Below, piece after piece: positions 26,354-36,556 of a stretch of DNA of 64,000 nucleotides; position 1 is the stretch's first letter; the number at the start of each line of letters is the position of its first letter. The notes under the pieces were generated by a model. It had not been told where the DNA came from. It ran no database searches and was given only the letters and a program-made list of their open reading frames with translations. Both the position numbers and the translations under genes were made by a program. Source of the stretch: Vogesella oryzae (lineage in GTDB: Bacteria > Pseudomonadota > Gammaproteobacteria > Burkholderiales > Chromobacteriaceae); the NCBI RefSeq assembly GCF_902829295.1, contig NZ_CADEPL010000012.1, positions 62,001 through 126,000 on the forward strand. The letters are read 5' to 3'.

Positions 26354-27304
26354 TCAGGCGGCGTTGCCGCCCTTCGCTTCCCGCAGCCCCGGCGGCAGCG
26401 CGAAAGTAATACTCTCTTCCACGCCGTCCAGCTCGCTGACACTGTCGGCACCGTAGGCCTTGATCTGCTCGATCACCGCCTGCACCAGCACTTCCGGCGC
26501 GCTGGCGCCGGCGGTGACCCCAACCCGCTGTTTGCCGGCAAACCATTCCGCCTTGAGCAGGCTGGCATTGTCCACCATATAGGCATCCACGCCGCGCAGC
26601 GCCGCCACTTCACGCAGGCGATTGGAGTTGGAACTGTTGGGCGAACCGACCACCACCACGATGTCGCACTCGTCGGCCAGCACTTTCACCGCGTCCTGGC
26701 GGTTCTGCGTGGCGTAGCAGATGTCGTCTTTCTTCGGGCTGTGGATCGCCGGGAAACGCGCCTTCAGCGCGGCGATGATGTCGCGGGTCTCGTCCACCGA
26801 CAGCGTGGTCTGGCTGACATAGGACAGCGCCAGCGGATTCTCTACCTGCAGCTTCGCCACGTCGTCCACGGTTTCCACCAGGTACATGTGGTCTCCTACC
26901 TGGCCCATGGTGCCTTCCACCTCCGGATGGCCGGCGTGGCCGATCATGATGATCTCCATCCCGGCCTGATGCATGCGCTTCACTTCCACATGCACCTTGG
27001 TGACCAGCGGACAGGTGGCATCGTATACCGTCAGCCCCAGCGCCTCTGCCTCCTGCCGCACCGACAACGGCACACCATGGGCGGAATAGATCAGCGTGCT
27101 GCCTGCCGGCACGTCTTTCAGCTCTTCGATGAACACCGCGCCCTTGGCGCGCAGGTTTTCCACCACGAAACGGTTGTGCACCACCTCGTGACGCACGTAG
27201 ATCGGCGCGCCGTACAGTTCCAGCGCGCGCTCGACGATGGCGATGGCACGGTCGACACCGGCGCAGAAGCCGCGCGGGTTGGCCAGCATGATGGTTTTCG
27301 TCAT
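26354..27304 (-). CDS. ispH: 4-hydroxy-3-methylbut-2-enyl diphosphate reductase
   Basis: Last enzyme of the MEP isoprenoid pathway, an Fe-S protein giving IPP and DMAPP. The 316-aa product has the three cluster cysteines in [13 protein letters not shown] (Cys14), [14 protein letters not shown] and [10 protein letters not shown]. It also has the [14 protein letters not shown] and [11 protein letters not shown] motifs. Length matches E. coli IspH (316 aa). It lies just downstream of lspA on the same strand, separated by a hairpin. Confidence 0.97.
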   Translation of the reverse strand: MTKTIMLANPRGFCAGVDRAIAIVERALELYGAPIYVRHEVVHNRFVVENLRAKGAVFIEELKDVPAGSTLIYSAHGVPLSVRQEAEALGLTVYDATCPLVTKVHVEVKRMHQAGMEIIMIGHAGHPEVEGTMGQVGDHMYLVETVDDVAKLQVENPLALSYVSQTTLSVDETRDIIAALKARFPAIHSPKKDDICYATQNRQDAVKVLADECDIVVVVGSPNSSNSNRLREVAALRGVDAYMVDNASLLKAEWFAGKQRVGVTAGASAPEVLVQAVIEQIKAYGADSVSELDGVEESITFALPPGLREAKGGNAA

Positions 27305-27327
27305 CGGAATGTCCTTGCAAGAATAAG

Positions 27328-27352
27328 GTTGGCCGCAACGCGTGCGGCCAAC
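27328..27352 (-). terminator. Hairpin of two inverted GTTGGCCGCA copies after lspA
   Basis: GTTGGCCGCA and TGCGGCCAAC form a perfect 10-bp stem around ACGCG, 5 nt after the lspA stop on the minus strand; the next bases are CTTATTCTTG. It probably terminates the ribF-ileS-lspA unit, and is a second clear case of the 10-mer used as a stem. Confidence 0.6.
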
Positions 27353-27356
27353 ATGG

Positions 27357-27869
27357 TCACGGCTGTGGTTTGCGGAAACTGTCGAGCACCATCAGCGCCG
27401 CGCCGACGCAGATAAAGCTGTCGGCCACGTTGAACGCCGGGTAGTACCAGCTCTGCTGCCAGTGCACCTGGATGAAATCGATCACGTGACCGTGGATCAG
27501 GCGGTCGATCACATTACCCAGCGCACCGCCGATGATGAACGAAGCCGCCAGATTCATCAGGCAAGCAAAGCGGCCACGCAGGATATTCCAGCCCAGCCAG
27601 CCGGAAACACCGAAGGCCAGCAGGGTGAAGAAATACTTCTGCCAGCCACCGGCAGCCGCCAGAAAGCTGAACGCCGCACCCGGGTTGTAAAGCAGGGTGA
27701 AGTTGAGCACACCGGGGATCACCTCGCGCTGCTCGCCGAACTGGTAGCTGCCGTTGAAGTAGATCTTGGTCAGCTGATCCAGCACGATCACCAGCAGCGC
27801 GATGGCAAACCAGCGCAGGCTGCGCTTGGCGGCCGAGCCTCCGGCCGCCGCAGAGCACGCGTTAAGCAT
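27357..27869 (-). CDS. lspA: Lipoprotein signal peptidase
   Basis: Inner-membrane aspartyl protease (signal peptidase II) that cleaves prolipoprotein signals. The 170-aa product has four membrane helices and the catalytic aspartates in [16 protein letters not shown] and [21 protein letters not shown] lies near the N-terminus. The ATG at 27867-27869 overlaps the ileS stop by 8 bp; the longer in-frame ORF reads into ileS and is rejected. The ribF-ileS-lspA-ispH order is classical in proteobacteria. Confidence 0.95.
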   Translation of the reverse strand: MLNACSAAAGGSAAKRSLRWFAIALLVIVLDQLTKIYFNGSYQFGEQREVIPGVLNFTLLYNPGAAFSFLAAAGGWQKYFFTLLAFGVSGWLGWNILRGRFACLMNLAASFIIGGALGNVIDRLIHGHVIDFIQVHWQQSWYYPAFNVADSFICVGAALMVLDSFRKPQP

Positions 27870-30645
27870 GGACTCGCGCCTCGCCCGCACCGTCGATATT
27901 GTCCGCGCAACGGCCGCAGACGGTCGCATGAGCAGCATGGCTGCCGATGTCGGCACGGTAGTGCCAGCAACGTTCGCACTTGGCATGCTCGGACGGCGTC
28001 ACGGTAATGCTAGTCTGCTCGCCGGCCTGCACGCTGACACGCGACACGATCAGCACGAACTTGAGGTCATCGCCCAGGCTCAACAGGTGCTGGTACAGCT
28101 CGCCATCGGCGGTGATGTCCAGTTCCGCCTGCAGCGAGGAGCCCAGTTTCTCGGCACTGCGCAGCGCCTCGATCTCTTTGTTCACCTCGGCACGGAAAGC
28201 ACGGATCTCCTGCCACTTGGCCACCAGCGCTTCTTCTGCGCCAAGCGTCGGGTTCGGGAACTCGTGCCAGACGTGGAACAGCGGGGTTTCTTCCTCGCTG
28301 CCCAGCAGCACCTGCCAGGCCTCATCGGCGGTGAAGCACAGCACCGGCGACAGCAGCAGCAGCAGGCTGCGGGTGATGTGGTACAGCGCGGTCTGCGCGC
28401 TGCGGCGCGCGTGGCTGTCGGCCTTGGTGGTGTACAGGCGGTCTTTCAGCACGTCCAGGTAGAAGGCGCCGAGGTCTTCCGAGCAGTAGTTCACGATCTC
28501 CTGCATGGCGTGGTGGAAGGCGTAGCGCGGGTACAGCTCGCCAGTCACCTTCTCCTGCATTTCCTTGGCCATCATCAGCGCGTAGCGGTCGATCTCGCTC
28601 AGACGCTCGTACGGCACGGCGTTTTCCATCGGGTCGAAGTCCGACAGGTTGGCCAGCAGGAAGCGGATGGTGTTGCGCAGGCGGCGGTAGCTCTCGGTCA
28701 CGCGCTTGAGGATCTCGTCGGAAATCGCCAGCTCGCCGGAGTAATCGGTGGAAGCCACCCACAGGCGCAGGATATCGGCACCCAGGGTGTCGTTGACTTT
28801 CTGCGGTGCCACCACATTGCCCTTGGACTTGGACATCTTCATGCCCTTGCCGTCCACCACGAAACCGTGGGTCAGCAGCTGCTGGTACGGCGCGCGGCCG
28901 ATGGTGGCGCAACCGGTGAGCAGCGACGACTGGAACCAGCCACGGTGCTGGTCGGAGCCTTCCAGGTACAGGTCGGCCGGCCACGCCAGTTCCGGGCGCT
29001 GCTTCAGCACCGCGAAGTGGGTGGAACCGGAGTCGAACCATACGTCCAGCGTGTCGCTGAGCTTGCGGTAGTTGGCCGCATCGTCGCCCAGCAGCTCGGC
29101 GGCATCCAGGCTGAACCAGGCTTCGATACCCTGCTGCTCGATGCGCAGTGCCACCTGTTCCAGCAGCGCGGCGGAATCCGGATGCAGTTCGCCGCTTTCC
29201 TTGTGCACGAAGAAGGTCATCGGCACGCCCCAGTTACGCTGGCGTGACACGCACCAGTCCGGACGGTTGCCGATCATCGCCTCCAGACGGGCGCGGCCCC
29301 AGGCCGGGAAGAACTCGGTGCTGTCGACGGCCTGCTTGGCGCGCTCGCGCAGCACCTGACTGTCGTTGCCCGCCTGATCCATGCCGATGAACCACTGTGC
29401 AGTGGCACGGAAGATGATCGGCGTCTTGTGGCGCCAGCAATGCGGGTAGCTGTGCAGCAGTTTGTCCTGCTGAATCAGCGTGCCTTTTTCGATCAGGGTC
29501 TCGATGACTTTCGGGTTGGCTTCCCACACCGACAGGCCGGCAAACAGCTCGGTGGTGGATTTGTAGCGGCCATTGTCGGCAACCGGATTTTCTACCGGCA
29601 GACCGTACTGCTGGCCGACCTGGAAGTCTTCCAGACCGTGCGCCGGCGCGGTGTGCACCAGACCGGTACCGGCATCGGTGGTGACGTGATCGCCGCAGAT
29701 GACCGGTACTTCACGGCTGTAGAACGGGTGCTGCAGACGGATCATGTCCAGCTTTTCGCCTACCGTTTCGCCCAGCACCTGCGCGCCTTCGAAACCGTAG
29801 CGCTTCAGCGCCGACTCGGCCAGTTCCTTCACCAGAATCAGCTTGCCCTTGGGGGTGTCGATCAGCTGGTAAGTCAGGCTGGCGCTCACCGCTACCGCCT
29901 GGTTGGCCGGCAGCGTCCACGGCGTGGTGGTCCAGATCACGGCAAAGGCATCTTCAACCGGTGCGGCCAGACCAAAGGCGGCGGCCAACTTGTCACCTTC
30001 CAGCACGCGGAAGCCGACATCGATCGCCGGCGAGGTCTTGTCCTCGTACTCCACCTCGGCCTCGGCCAGCGCGGAACCGCACTCGATACACCAGTGCACC
30101 GGCTTCTCGCCCTTCATCAGGTAGCCGTTTTCATAAACCTTGCCGAGGGTGCGCACAATGTCGGCCTCGGTCTTGAACGCCATGGTCAGGTACGGGTTGT
30201 CCCAGTCACCCAGCACGCCCAGACGGATGAAGTCCTTCTTCTGGCGCGCGATTTGTTCGCTGGCGTATTCGCGGCACAGTTCGCGGAACTTGGCGGCCGG
30301 AATATCCTTGCCATGCAGCTTTTCCACCATCAGCTCGATCGGCAGGCCATGACAGTCCCAGCCTGGTACGTACGGTGCGTCGAAGCCGGATTGCGTCTTG
30401 GAGCGGACGATGATGTCCTTCAGTATCTTGTTGACGGCATGACCGATATGGATATCGCCGTTGGCATACGGTGGGCCGTCATGCAGGATGAACTTGGGAC
30501 GACCGGCCGCAATCTGGCGCAGCTTCTGGTAACGCTGCTGTTCCTGCCAGCTTTTCAGCCAGCCCGGTTCACGTTTGGCCAGGTCACCGCGCATGGGAAA
30601 CGGAGTGTCCAGCAGGTTTACGGTCTTGCGATAGTCGATGCTCAT
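27862..30645 (-). CDS. ileS: Isoleucine--tRNA ligase
   Basis: Class Ia synthetase charging tRNA-Ile. The 927-aa product has [19 protein letters not shown] (HIGH motif) near residue 58 and [13 protein letters not shown] (KMSKS) near 600. A CP1 editing domain lies in between. A C-terminal zinc-binding region with CERCWHYR and CGRC follows. Length fits E. coli IleS (938 aa). It overlaps ribF by four bases and lspA by eight. Confidence 0.97.
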   Translation of the reverse strand: MSIDYRKTVNLLDTPFPMRGDLAKREPGWLKSWQEQQRYQKLRQIAAGRPKFILHDGPPYANGDIHIGHAVNKILKDIIVRSKTQSGFDAPYVPGWDCHGLPIELMVEKLHGKDIPAAKFRELCREYASEQIARQKKDFIRLGVLGDWDNPYLTMAFKTEADIVRTLGKVYENGYLMKGEKPVHWCIECGSALAEAEVEYEDKTSPAIDVGFRVLEGDKLAAAFGLAAPVEDAFAVIWTTTPWTLPANQAVAVSASLTYQLIDTPKGKLILVKELAESALKRYGFEGAQVLGETVGEKLDMIRLQHPFYSREVPVICGDHVTTDAGTGLVHTAPAHGLEDFQVGQQYGLPVENPVADNGRYKSTTELFAGLSVWEANPKVIETLIEKGTLIQQDKLLHSYPHCWRHKTPIIFRATAQWFIGMDQAGNDSQVLRERAKQAVDSTEFFPAWGRARLEAMIGNRPDWCVSRQRNWGVPMTFFVHKESGELHPDSAALLEQVALRIEQQGIEAWFSLDAAELLGDDAANYRKLSDTLDVWFDSGSTHFAVLKQRPELAWPADLYLEGSDQHRGWFQSSLLTGCATIGRAPYQQLLTHGFVVDGKGMKMSKSKGNVVAPQKVNDTLGADILRLWVASTDYSGELAISDEILKRVTESYRRLRNTIRFLLANLSDFDPMENAVPYERLSEIDRYALMMAKEMQEKVTGELYPRYAFHHAMQEIVNYCSEDLGAFYLDVLKDRLYTTKADSHARRSAQTALYHITRSLLLLLSPVLCFTADEAWQVLLGSEEETPLFHVWHEFPNPTLGAEEALVAKWQEIRAFRAEVNKEIEALRSAEKLGSSLQAELDITADGELYQHLLSLGDDLKFVLIVSRVSVQAGEQTSITVTPSEHAKCERCWHYRADIGSHAAHATVCGRCADNIDGAGEARVHA

Positions 30646-31577
30646 GCCTGATCTCGTTGCAAACTGTTCAAATAGGTTCTGGCGCTGGCAGCGTCACGTT
30701 CAATCTGCGCCACCAGCTCGTTCAAATCGTCATAGCGCGCTTCGTCGCGCAGCTTGTGCAGGAAGTGCACGGTCAAACGTTGGCCGTACACATCGCCCTG
30801 AAAATCGAAGAGATGGACTTCCAGCTTGTAATGCTGGCTGTCGGTCACGGTCGGATTCTTGCCAAGGCTGGCTACCCCGCCTAAGCGCCCTGCCGGTGTG
30901 TCCGCCTGCACCACAAACACCCCTTCCAGCGGCGGGAAGCGGTGCGGCAGGTGGACATTGGCGGTAGGAAAGCCAATGGTTCGTCCCAGTTTCTGGCCGT
31001 GCATCACCTTGCCGGAAACCTGATAGGGCCGCCCCAGCAGACGTGCGGCACTGTCCAGATCGCCGGCGGCCAACCTCTCGCGCACCAGTGTGCTGGAGGC
31101 GCGCTCGCCGGCCACCAGTACCGATGGCATTGCCTCGGTAACAAAGTCACGGCAGTTTTGCAGCAAGCCGAAATTGCCTTTGCGGTCGGCACCGAACTGG
31201 AAATCATCACCGATCAGCACATAGCTGGTTTTCAGCTCCTGCAGCAAAACCTGCTGCACAAAGTCTTCCGCCGCCATCCGTGAAAAAGCGTGATTGAATC
31301 GGTAAATGAATACGTAATCGACCAGCCCGCCCTGCGCCAGAAACTGCAGCTTGTCACGCAGGATAGCCAGACGCGCCGGCGGTTGTCCTTTGGCAAAGAA
31401 CTCGCGCGGATGCGGCTCGAAAGTCAGCAACGCCGTCGGCAAACCGCGGACATTGGCCTCGTCGCGCAAGCGGGCCAGCATGCGTTGGTGCCCCAGATGC
31501 ACGCCATCGAAATTGCCTATGGTCAAGGCACAGGGCGGCAGGTCAAAACGGCAGGGATTTCCCAGAAACGCACGCAT
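30642..31577 (-). CDS. ribF: Bifunctional riboflavin kinase/FAD synthetase
   Basis: Converts riboflavin to FMN and FAD. The 311-aa product has an N-terminal FMN adenylyltransferase domain ([17 protein letters not shown] near residue 18, [10 protein letters not shown] near 120). The C-terminal riboflavin kinase domain follows ([14 protein letters not shown] near 200, then [17 protein letters not shown]). Length matches E. coli RibF (313 aa). First gene of the ribF-ileS-lspA unit. Confidence 0.95.
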   Translation of the reverse strand: MRAFLGNPCRFDLPPCALTIGNFDGVHLGHQRMLARLRDEANVRGLPTALLTFEPHPREFFAKGQPPARLAILRDKLQFLAQGGLVDYVFIYRFNHAFSRMAAEDFVQQVLLQELKTSYVLIGDDFQFGADRKGNFGLLQNCRDFVTEAMPSVLVAGERASSTLVRERLAAGDLDSAARLLGRPYQVSGKVMHGQKLGRTIGFPTANVHLPHRFPPLEGVFVVQADTPAGRLGGVASLGKNPTVTDSQHYKLEVHLFDFQGDVYGQRLTVHFLHKLRDEARYDDLNELVAQIERDAASARTYLNSLQRDQA

Positions 31578-31648
31578 GGTTAGACAAAAACAAGGTAAAG
31601 GTCGATTTTAACCAGCCATCCCTGACAACGCCAGCAAAACCCCCAAAC

Positions 31649-31675
31649 AAAAAGCCCCGGTTTCCCGGGGCTTTT
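31649..31675 (-). terminator. Rho-independent terminator after the OmpA-family gene
   Basis: An 11-bp stem AAAAGCCCCGG / CCGGGGCTTTT with a 4-nt loop. On the minus strand it lies about 27 nt after the OmpA-family stop and ends in a T run. Confidence 0.85.
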
Positions 31676-31701
31676 ACAATGAAGATCAGCGATTTAGCCG
31701 A

Positions 31702-32364
31702 TTACTTCGCCATTTCTTCCTTAGCAGTTTCAACAGTCACGTCAAAACGACGGTCGCCAGCCAGGCAAGCGATCAGGTCTGCACGCTTTTTGAACTTCTT
31801 GGCAGTGCATTCTGCAGTCAGCTTGGCTTCGGACTCGCCCACGCCAACAGCGGATACTTTGTCAGCGGAAATGCCGGCAGCAACGAAGTAGTCTTTAACA
31901 GCGTTAGCACGCTTTTCGGACAGTGCCTGGTTGTACTTGGCGGAACCCAGGTAGTCGGTGTGGCCAGTGATGGCTACAGACTTCAGCATGGAGTCGGACT
32001 TCAGGCTATTAACCAGGTCGTTCAGTTGCTGGTTGCCTTCAACAATCTTGGCGCTGTTGAATTCGAACAGGCCTTCGGCAGACAGGCTTACGTTCTTGGT
32101 CACGTACTTCGGCGCAGCCGGAGCAACCGGAGCCGGAGCTACTGCAGCGACAACCGGCTTGGCAGCTTCGCGATCACCACACTCGACCAGACCGTCACGG
32201 GCCTTGTCATAGGTGGTCGGCAGGCGCCAGCATTCGCCGTAGGCGTTCTTGATGACATTGGTCATTTGACCATCAACAGAATAACCTTGGTTTGGTGCCG
32301 CCAGGGCCGCGGTGGAAACCAGCAGGGAAGCAAGCAGGGCGCTCAGTTTGATCGATTTTTTCAT
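31702..32364 (-). CDS. OmpA-family outer membrane/peptidoglycan-binding protein (RmpM-like)
   Basis: A 220-aa protein. A signal peptide (MKKSIKLSALLASLLVSTAALA) leads to a short N-terminal region with YGECWRLPTTYD, an Ala/Pro-rich hinge near residues 70-85, and a C-terminal OmpA domain with GHTDYLGSAKYNQALSEKRA that binds peptidoglycan. The layout resembles Neisseria RmpM (class 4 protein) rather than a full beta-barrel OmpA. Codon use is strongly biased, as for a highly expressed gene, and it has a strong terminator. Confidence 0.88.
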   Translation of the reverse strand: MKKSIKLSALLASLLVSTAALAAPNQGYSVDGQMTNVIKNAYGECWRLPTTYDKARDGLVECGDREAAKPVVAAVAPAPVAPAAPKYVTKNVSLSAEGLFEFNSAKIVEGNQQLNDLVNSLKSDSMLKSVAITGHTDYLGSAKYNQALSEKRANAVKDYFVAAGISADKVSAVGVGESEAKLTAECTAKKFKKRADLIACLAGDRRFDVTVETAKEEMAK

Positions 32365-32606
32365 GTTAGATCCTCAAAGTTGGCAAGCATCACGAAGGGA
32401 CAGCCTGCTCTCTAAAAAAGCGCATTTTATAGATAACAGGCCAAATCCGGTTATCACTCTCATGTCTGATTAACGCATCTTGCGTGACTATAGAAAACCG
32501 GCAAACCACATGTCAATGTCGCATTTTTAAACAATCATGAAAAAAGCAACACTTTGGCATATTGTTTTGACAACACCACCCGGATTCGTTGCCACTATGC
32601 AACACG
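32365..32606. other. AT-rich upstream region of the OmpA-family gene
   Basis: This 242-bp region is clearly AT-rich. Read on the minus strand it contains TATAAAAT at 32424-32431, a plausible -10 region about 60 nt before the OmpA-family start, but the -35 is not clear. No coding frame seen. Confidence 0.4.
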
Positions 32607-33101
32607 TTAATTAGGGACACGCCGTTTTAGCAACGGAACCGGCTGGAGTACCGTGCCCTGATACTGCTCGCTGAAATCGGCCAGTCCTTCCAGCGCTTCC
32701 GCTGCCGAGCGATCCTCGCGGATAGCAAAAGAATCAAAGCCTACCTGTGCCATATACGATAGCTGGTCGCGCAACACATCACCAACCGCACGCAGCTCGC
32801 CCTTGAACGCCAGCCGCTCGCGCAGCAGACGGGCAATACTGTAGCCACGACCATCGGCAAACGCAGGGAAGTCGATGGCGATCAGCGTCAGGCTGGCCAG
32901 ATGTGGCTGCAGCACCAGCGGGTCGCTATCCGGAGCCAGCAAGACAGCCAAGGCGCCGCAATGTTCCCCACCCTGCACCTGCAAAAAGCGCGACAACGGC
33001 AAAATCACATTTTCATCAGCGGCAAACTCCGCCTCTTCATCGCGTAGCAGACGCCAATTGTCATCGGCAACCACTACGCCGTGCTTAATCAAGTTTTGCA
33101 T
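32607..33101 (-). CDS. DUF934 domain protein of the sulfite reductase operon
   Basis: A 164-aa protein of the DUF934 family, which is consistently encoded next to nitrite/sulfite reductase and CysH in proteobacteria. Recognisable segments are DFPAFADGRGYSIARLLRER and GELRAVGDVLRDQLSYMAQV, followed by GFDSFAIRED. The ATG at 33099-33101 overlaps the end of cysI by 17 bp. Its biochemical role is not established; an accessory role in sulfite reduction is inferred from position. Confidence 0.85.
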   Translation of the reverse strand: MQNLIKHGVVVADDNWRLLRDEEAEFAADENVILPLSRFLQVQGGEHCGALAVLLAPDSDPLVLQPHLASLTLIAIDFPAFADGRGYSIARLLRERLAFKGELRAVGDVLRDQLSYMAQVGFDSFAIREDRSAAEALEGLADFSEQYQGTVLQPVPLLKRRVPN

Positions 33102-34743
33102 ACACACGCTCCTTGAACGGAACCAGCCCGATACGGCGCACAGTTTCGATAAAACGCTCACCTGCGAGACGTTGCTCAAGGTAAAGCTGCATGATTTTTT
33201 CAAATGCCAACGGTACATCGGCCTGGGCAAACGACGGCCCGATCACCTTGCCGATAGCGGATTGGTTGCCCTGGCTGCCGCCCAGCGTGATCTGGTACCA
33301 CTCCTCGCCGTTCTTATCGACCCCAAGGATGCCGATGTTGCCGATATGGTGATGACCACAGGCATTCATGCAGCCGGAGAAGTTGCAGTCGATATCGCCG
33401 AGATCGAACAGATAGTCCAGATCGTCGAACTTGCGCTGGATGGCCTCGGCCACCGGAATAGAGCGGGCATTGGCCAGCGAACAGAAGTCACCACCAGGGC
33501 AGCAGACGATGTCGGTCAGCAGGCCGATGTTCGGAGTAGCGAAACCATGCTGTTTCGCCTGCAGCCACACCTGGTACAGATCGCTTTCCTTCACATCGGC
33601 CAGGATCAGGTTCTGCTCGTGCGCCACGCGCAGTTCGCCAAAGCTGTAGCGGTCGGCCAGATCGGCGGCGACCTCCATCTGCGCCGCGGTGATATCCCCC
33701 GGCGGCACACCGGTCTTCTTCAGTGACAGCACCACCGAGCGGTAGCCCGGCTGCTTGTGGGCGTGGGTATTGCGTTCCAGCCAGCGGGCAAATGCCGGCT
33801 CGCTGGCCTGCTGCGCGACAAACTCGGCAGAGTTGGCCGCAAGGGTTTCGTAGCTCGGATCAGTAAAGAAAGCGGCATAGTAGGCCACATCAGCCTCGCT
33901 GAGCGTAGACGGGCCATCCTTCAGATGCAGCCATTCGTCCTCTACCTTGGCGGCAAACGCCTCTACCGTCATCGCCTGCACCAGGATCTTGATACGCGCC
34001 TTGTACTTGTTGTCGCGGCGGCCAAAACGGTTGTAGACACGCAGCACGGCATCAAGGTAAGTCAGCAGATGACGGGTCGGCAGGAACTCGCGCACCACCT
34101 TGCCCACCATCGGGGTCCGGCCCAGACCGCCACCGACAATTACGCGGAAGCCGACTTCGCCCTCCTCGTTGCGCACCACGTGCAGCCCGATGTCGTGTAC
34201 CCAGGTAGCGGCACGGTCCTCCAGGCTGCCGGAAACAGCGATCTTGAACTTGCGCGGCAGATAGGCGAATTCCGGATGCAGCGTGCTCCACTGGCGGATG
34301 ATTTCACAATACGGGCGCGGGTCGAGCAGCTCGTCCGCCGCCACGCCGGCAAAAGCATCGGTGGTGGTGTTGCGCACGCAGTTGCCGGAGGTCTGGATGG
34401 CATGCATTTCCACTTCGGCCAGCTCTGCCAGGATGTCCGGCACGTTTTCCAGCGCCGGCCAGTTGAACTGCATGTTCTGGCGGGTGGTGAAGTGCGCGTA
34501 GTCCTTGTCGTAGGTGCGGGCGATGTGCGCCAGCTTGCGCAGCTGGGTGCTGTTCAGATGGCCGTAAGGGATGGCCACGCGCAGCATCGGTGCATGGCGC
34601 TGGACATACAGGCCATTCATCAGGCGCAGCGGACGGAACTCGTCTTCGCTCAGTTCTCCGGCCAGGAAACGCCGGGTCTGGTCGCGGAACTGGGCAACCC
34701 GCTCGCGCACCAGCCGGTGATCCACTTCATCGTACTTGTACAT
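33085..34743 (-). CDS. cysI: Assimilatory sulfite reductase (nitrite/sulfite reductase hemoprotein)
   Basis: Siroheme and [4Fe-4S] enzyme reducing sulfite to sulfide. The 552-aa product has the duplicated ferredoxin-like and siroheme domains. Substrate-binding basic residues lie around TRQNMQFNW, and the cluster/siroheme cysteines are in CCPGGDFCSLANARS and CNFSGCMNACGHHH. The ATG at 34741-34743 was chosen because homologues begin MYKYDEVDH; an upstream in-frame extension to 34923 runs into cysH. The electron donor is not encoded nearby. Confidence 0.92.
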   Translation of the reverse strand: MYKYDEVDHRLVRERVAQFRDQTRRFLAGELSEDEFRPLRLMNGLYVQRHAPMLRVAIPYGHLNSTQLRKLAHIARTYDKDYAHFTTRQNMQFNWPALENVPDILAELAEVEMHAIQTSGNCVRNTTTDAFAGVAADELLDPRPYCEIIRQWSTLHPEFAYLPRKFKIAVSGSLEDRAATWVHDIGLHVVRNEEGEVGFRVIVGGGLGRTPMVGKVVREFLPTRHLLTYLDAVLRVYNRFGRRDNKYKARIKILVQAMTVEAFAAKVEDEWLHLKDGPSTLSEADVAYYAAFFTDPSYETLAANSAEFVAQQASEPAFARWLERNTHAHKQPGYRSVVLSLKKTGVPPGDITAAQMEVAADLADRYSFGELRVAHEQNLILADVKESDLYQVWLQAKQHGFATPNIGLLTDIVCCPGGDFCSLANARSIPVAEAIQRKFDDLDYLFDLGDIDCNFSGCMNACGHHHIGNIGILGVDKNGEEWYQITLGGSQGNQSAIGKVIGPSFAQADVPLAFEKIMQLYLEQRLAGERFIETVRRIGLVPFKERVYAKLD

Positions 34744-34802
34744 GCAGAAACTCTCTTTAGCAGCCAGGCCGCCGGATGCGGCCAACCTTTGGTTATTCCG
34801 GG

Positions 34803-35507
34803 TTACTGGGGGCGTTTCAACGGACTGGCCTTCACATGCAGGCCACACTCCTTGCTGTCCGGATTTTCCCACCACCAGCGGCCGGCACGAATGTCCTCGC
34901 CCACGGCAATGGGGCGGGTACAAGGCGCACAGCCAATAGACGGCACATGTTTGTCGTGCAGGCTGTTGTACGGCACATCATTGGCGCGGATGTAGTCCCA
35001 CACCTCTTTCTCGGTCCAGTCCAGCAGCGGGTTGTACTTCATCAGCCCGTTGTCGGCATCGAATTCGGCTTCCGGCAGATCGACACGGGTCAGCGACTGC
35101 TGGCGGCGCAGGCCGGTAATCCAGCCTTCCAGCCCGGACAGCGCGCGCTTGAGCGGCTCGATCTTGCGGATGTGGCAACAGGACTTGCGCAGCTCGACGC
35201 TGTTATAGAAGGCATTGATGCCATGCTGGTTGACGTAATCCTCCAGTGCCGCGGCATCCGGGTAAAACACGCGGATAGGATACGCCGGATAGCGCTCGCC
35301 CACCTGTTGCATCAGGGTATAGGTTTCCACTGGCAGGCGCCCGGTATCCAGGCTGAAAATGCCGATAGGCAGCTGCAGGGTAACGATCAGGTGCGTCAGG
35401 ACCATGTCTTCGGCACCGAAGCTGTTAGCCAGCGCCACCTTGCCATGCTTGGCGGCGATGTCTTTCAGCAACGCTTCGGTGTGGGCTAGCTTGTCGGCAA
35501 GGCTCAT
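34803..35507 (-). CDS. cysH: Phosphoadenylyl/adenylyl-sulfate reductase (Fe-S type)
   Basis: Reduces activated sulfate to sulfite. The 234-aa product has the PP-loop fold (LANSFGAEDMVLTHL), the catalytic Cys in ECGLHVK near the C-terminus and a cysteine pair plus CxxC (CCHIRKIEPL, GCAPCTRP). The CC...CxxC set binds [4Fe-4S] and marks the form that uses APS. The ATG at 35505-35507 follows CTGGAGG. It precedes cysI and is divergent from cysB. Confidence 0.93.
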   Translation of the reverse strand: MSLADKLAHTEALLKDIAAKHGKVALANSFGAEDMVLTHLIVTLQLPIGIFSLDTGRLPVETYTLMQQVGERYPAYPIRVFYPDAAALEDYVNQHGINAFYNSVELRKSCCHIRKIEPLKRALSGLEGWITGLRRQQSLTRVDLPEAEFDADNGLMKYNPLLDWTEKEVWDYIRANDVPYNSLHDKHVPSIGCAPCTRPIAVGEDIRAGRWWWENPDSKECGLHVKASPLKRPQ

Positions 35508-35580
35508 CGGGTGCCTCCAGGGCATACTTGTAGAGTGTGCGATGGTAGCCAATGCCTTTAAATCCGAAAAGAATATTGTG

Positions 35581-35598
35581 TTAGTATTTAATTACTAA
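35581..35598. promoter_or_regulatory. Perfect 18-bp palindrome between cysH and cysB
   Basis: TTAGTA-TTTAAT-TACTAA lies 20 bp before the cysB start and contains a T-N11-A dyad, the general form of LysR-type regulator sites. It overlaps a plausible cysB -10 region, which would suit autoregulation and control of the divergent cysH-cysI unit. Binding by CysB is inference. Confidence 0.5.
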
Positions 35599-35617
35599 CG
35601 GTTTTAAAGGAACGCCG

Positions 35618-36556
35618 ATGAAACTCCAGCAATTGCGTTATCTGGTCGAAGTCGCCAAACAGGGATTGAACGTGTCCGAGGCAGCAGAAAAGCTGCATAC
35701 CTCGCAGCCCGGCATTTCCAAACAGATCCGCCTGCTGGAAGACGAACTCGGCATCCAGGTGTTCATCCGCAACGGCAAGCGCGTGGTCGCGGTATCAGAG
35801 CCGGGCAAGGAGGTACTGCGCATCTCCGAGCGCATCCTGCGCGAAGCGCAGAACCTCAAGCGCGTGGGCGAGGAGTTCTCGCGCGAGGCCGAAGGCGCGC
35901 TGACCATCGCCACCACCCATACCCAGGCCCGCTATGCGCTGCCGGCGGTGATTGCCGCCTTCGTGCAGCGCTACCCCAAGGTACGGCTGTCGATCAAGCA
36001 GGGCAGCCCGACGCAGATCTGCGACATGGTAGTGTCCGGCGAGGCCGACCTCGCCATCGCCACCGAAGGTATCTCTCTGTACAAGGAACTGGCGATGCTG
36101 CCCTGCTACGAGTGGAACCGTAGCGTGGTAGCGCCCACGGGACACCCGCTGCTGGCACTGGAGCGTCCGCTGACGCTGAGCGACATCGCCGCCTACCCGA
36201 TCATCACTTACGATTTCGCCTTTGCCGGCCGCTCCAAGATCAACCAGTCGTTCCACAACGCCGGCCTCAGCCCCAACGTGGTGCTCACCGCCATCGACAC
36301 CGACGTGATCAAGACCTACGTCCGGCTGGGACTGGGCATCGGCATCATCGCCAGCATGGCGTTCGAGCCGGAGCAGGATCAAGGGTTGGCCGCACTGGAT
36401 GCCGGCCACCTGTTCGAGCCGTCCACCACCAAGATCGGCATCCGCAAGGATGCCTACCTGCGCGGCTACGCCTATACCTTCGTGGAACTGTTCGCCCCGC
36501 ACCTGACCCGCAAGGCGGTGGATACCGCCCTGCACCACGGTGACGAGGAAGAATAA
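35618..36556 (+). CDS. cysB: CysB-type LysR family transcriptional regulator
   Basis: A 312-aa LysR-type regulator. The N-terminal winged helix-turn-helix (LRYLVEVAKQGLNVSEAAEK, then SQPGISKQIRLLEDELG) and effector domain with TTHTQARYALPAVIAAFVQR and SPTQICDMVVSGEADLAIA match the CysB/Cbl subgroup. That subgroup activates sulfate assimilation in response to N-acetylserine. Its divergence from cysH-cysI supports this role. It ends directly against the convergent lipoprotein gene (stops at 36556 and 36557). Confidence 0.92.
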   Translation: MKLQQLRYLVEVAKQGLNVSEAAEKLHTSQPGISKQIRLLEDELGIQVFIRNGKRVVAVSEPGKEVLRISERILREAQNLKRVGEEFSREAEGALTIATTHTQARYALPAVIAAFVQRYPKVRLSIKQGSPTQICDMVVSGEADLAIATEGISLYKELAMLPCYEWNRSVVAPTGHPLLALERPLTLSDIAAYPIITYDFAFAGRSKINQSFHNAGLSPNVVLTAIDTDVIKTYVRLGLGIGIIASMAFEPEQDQGLAALDAGHLFEPSTTKIGIRKDAYLRGYAYTFVELFAPHLTRKAVDTALHHGDEEE

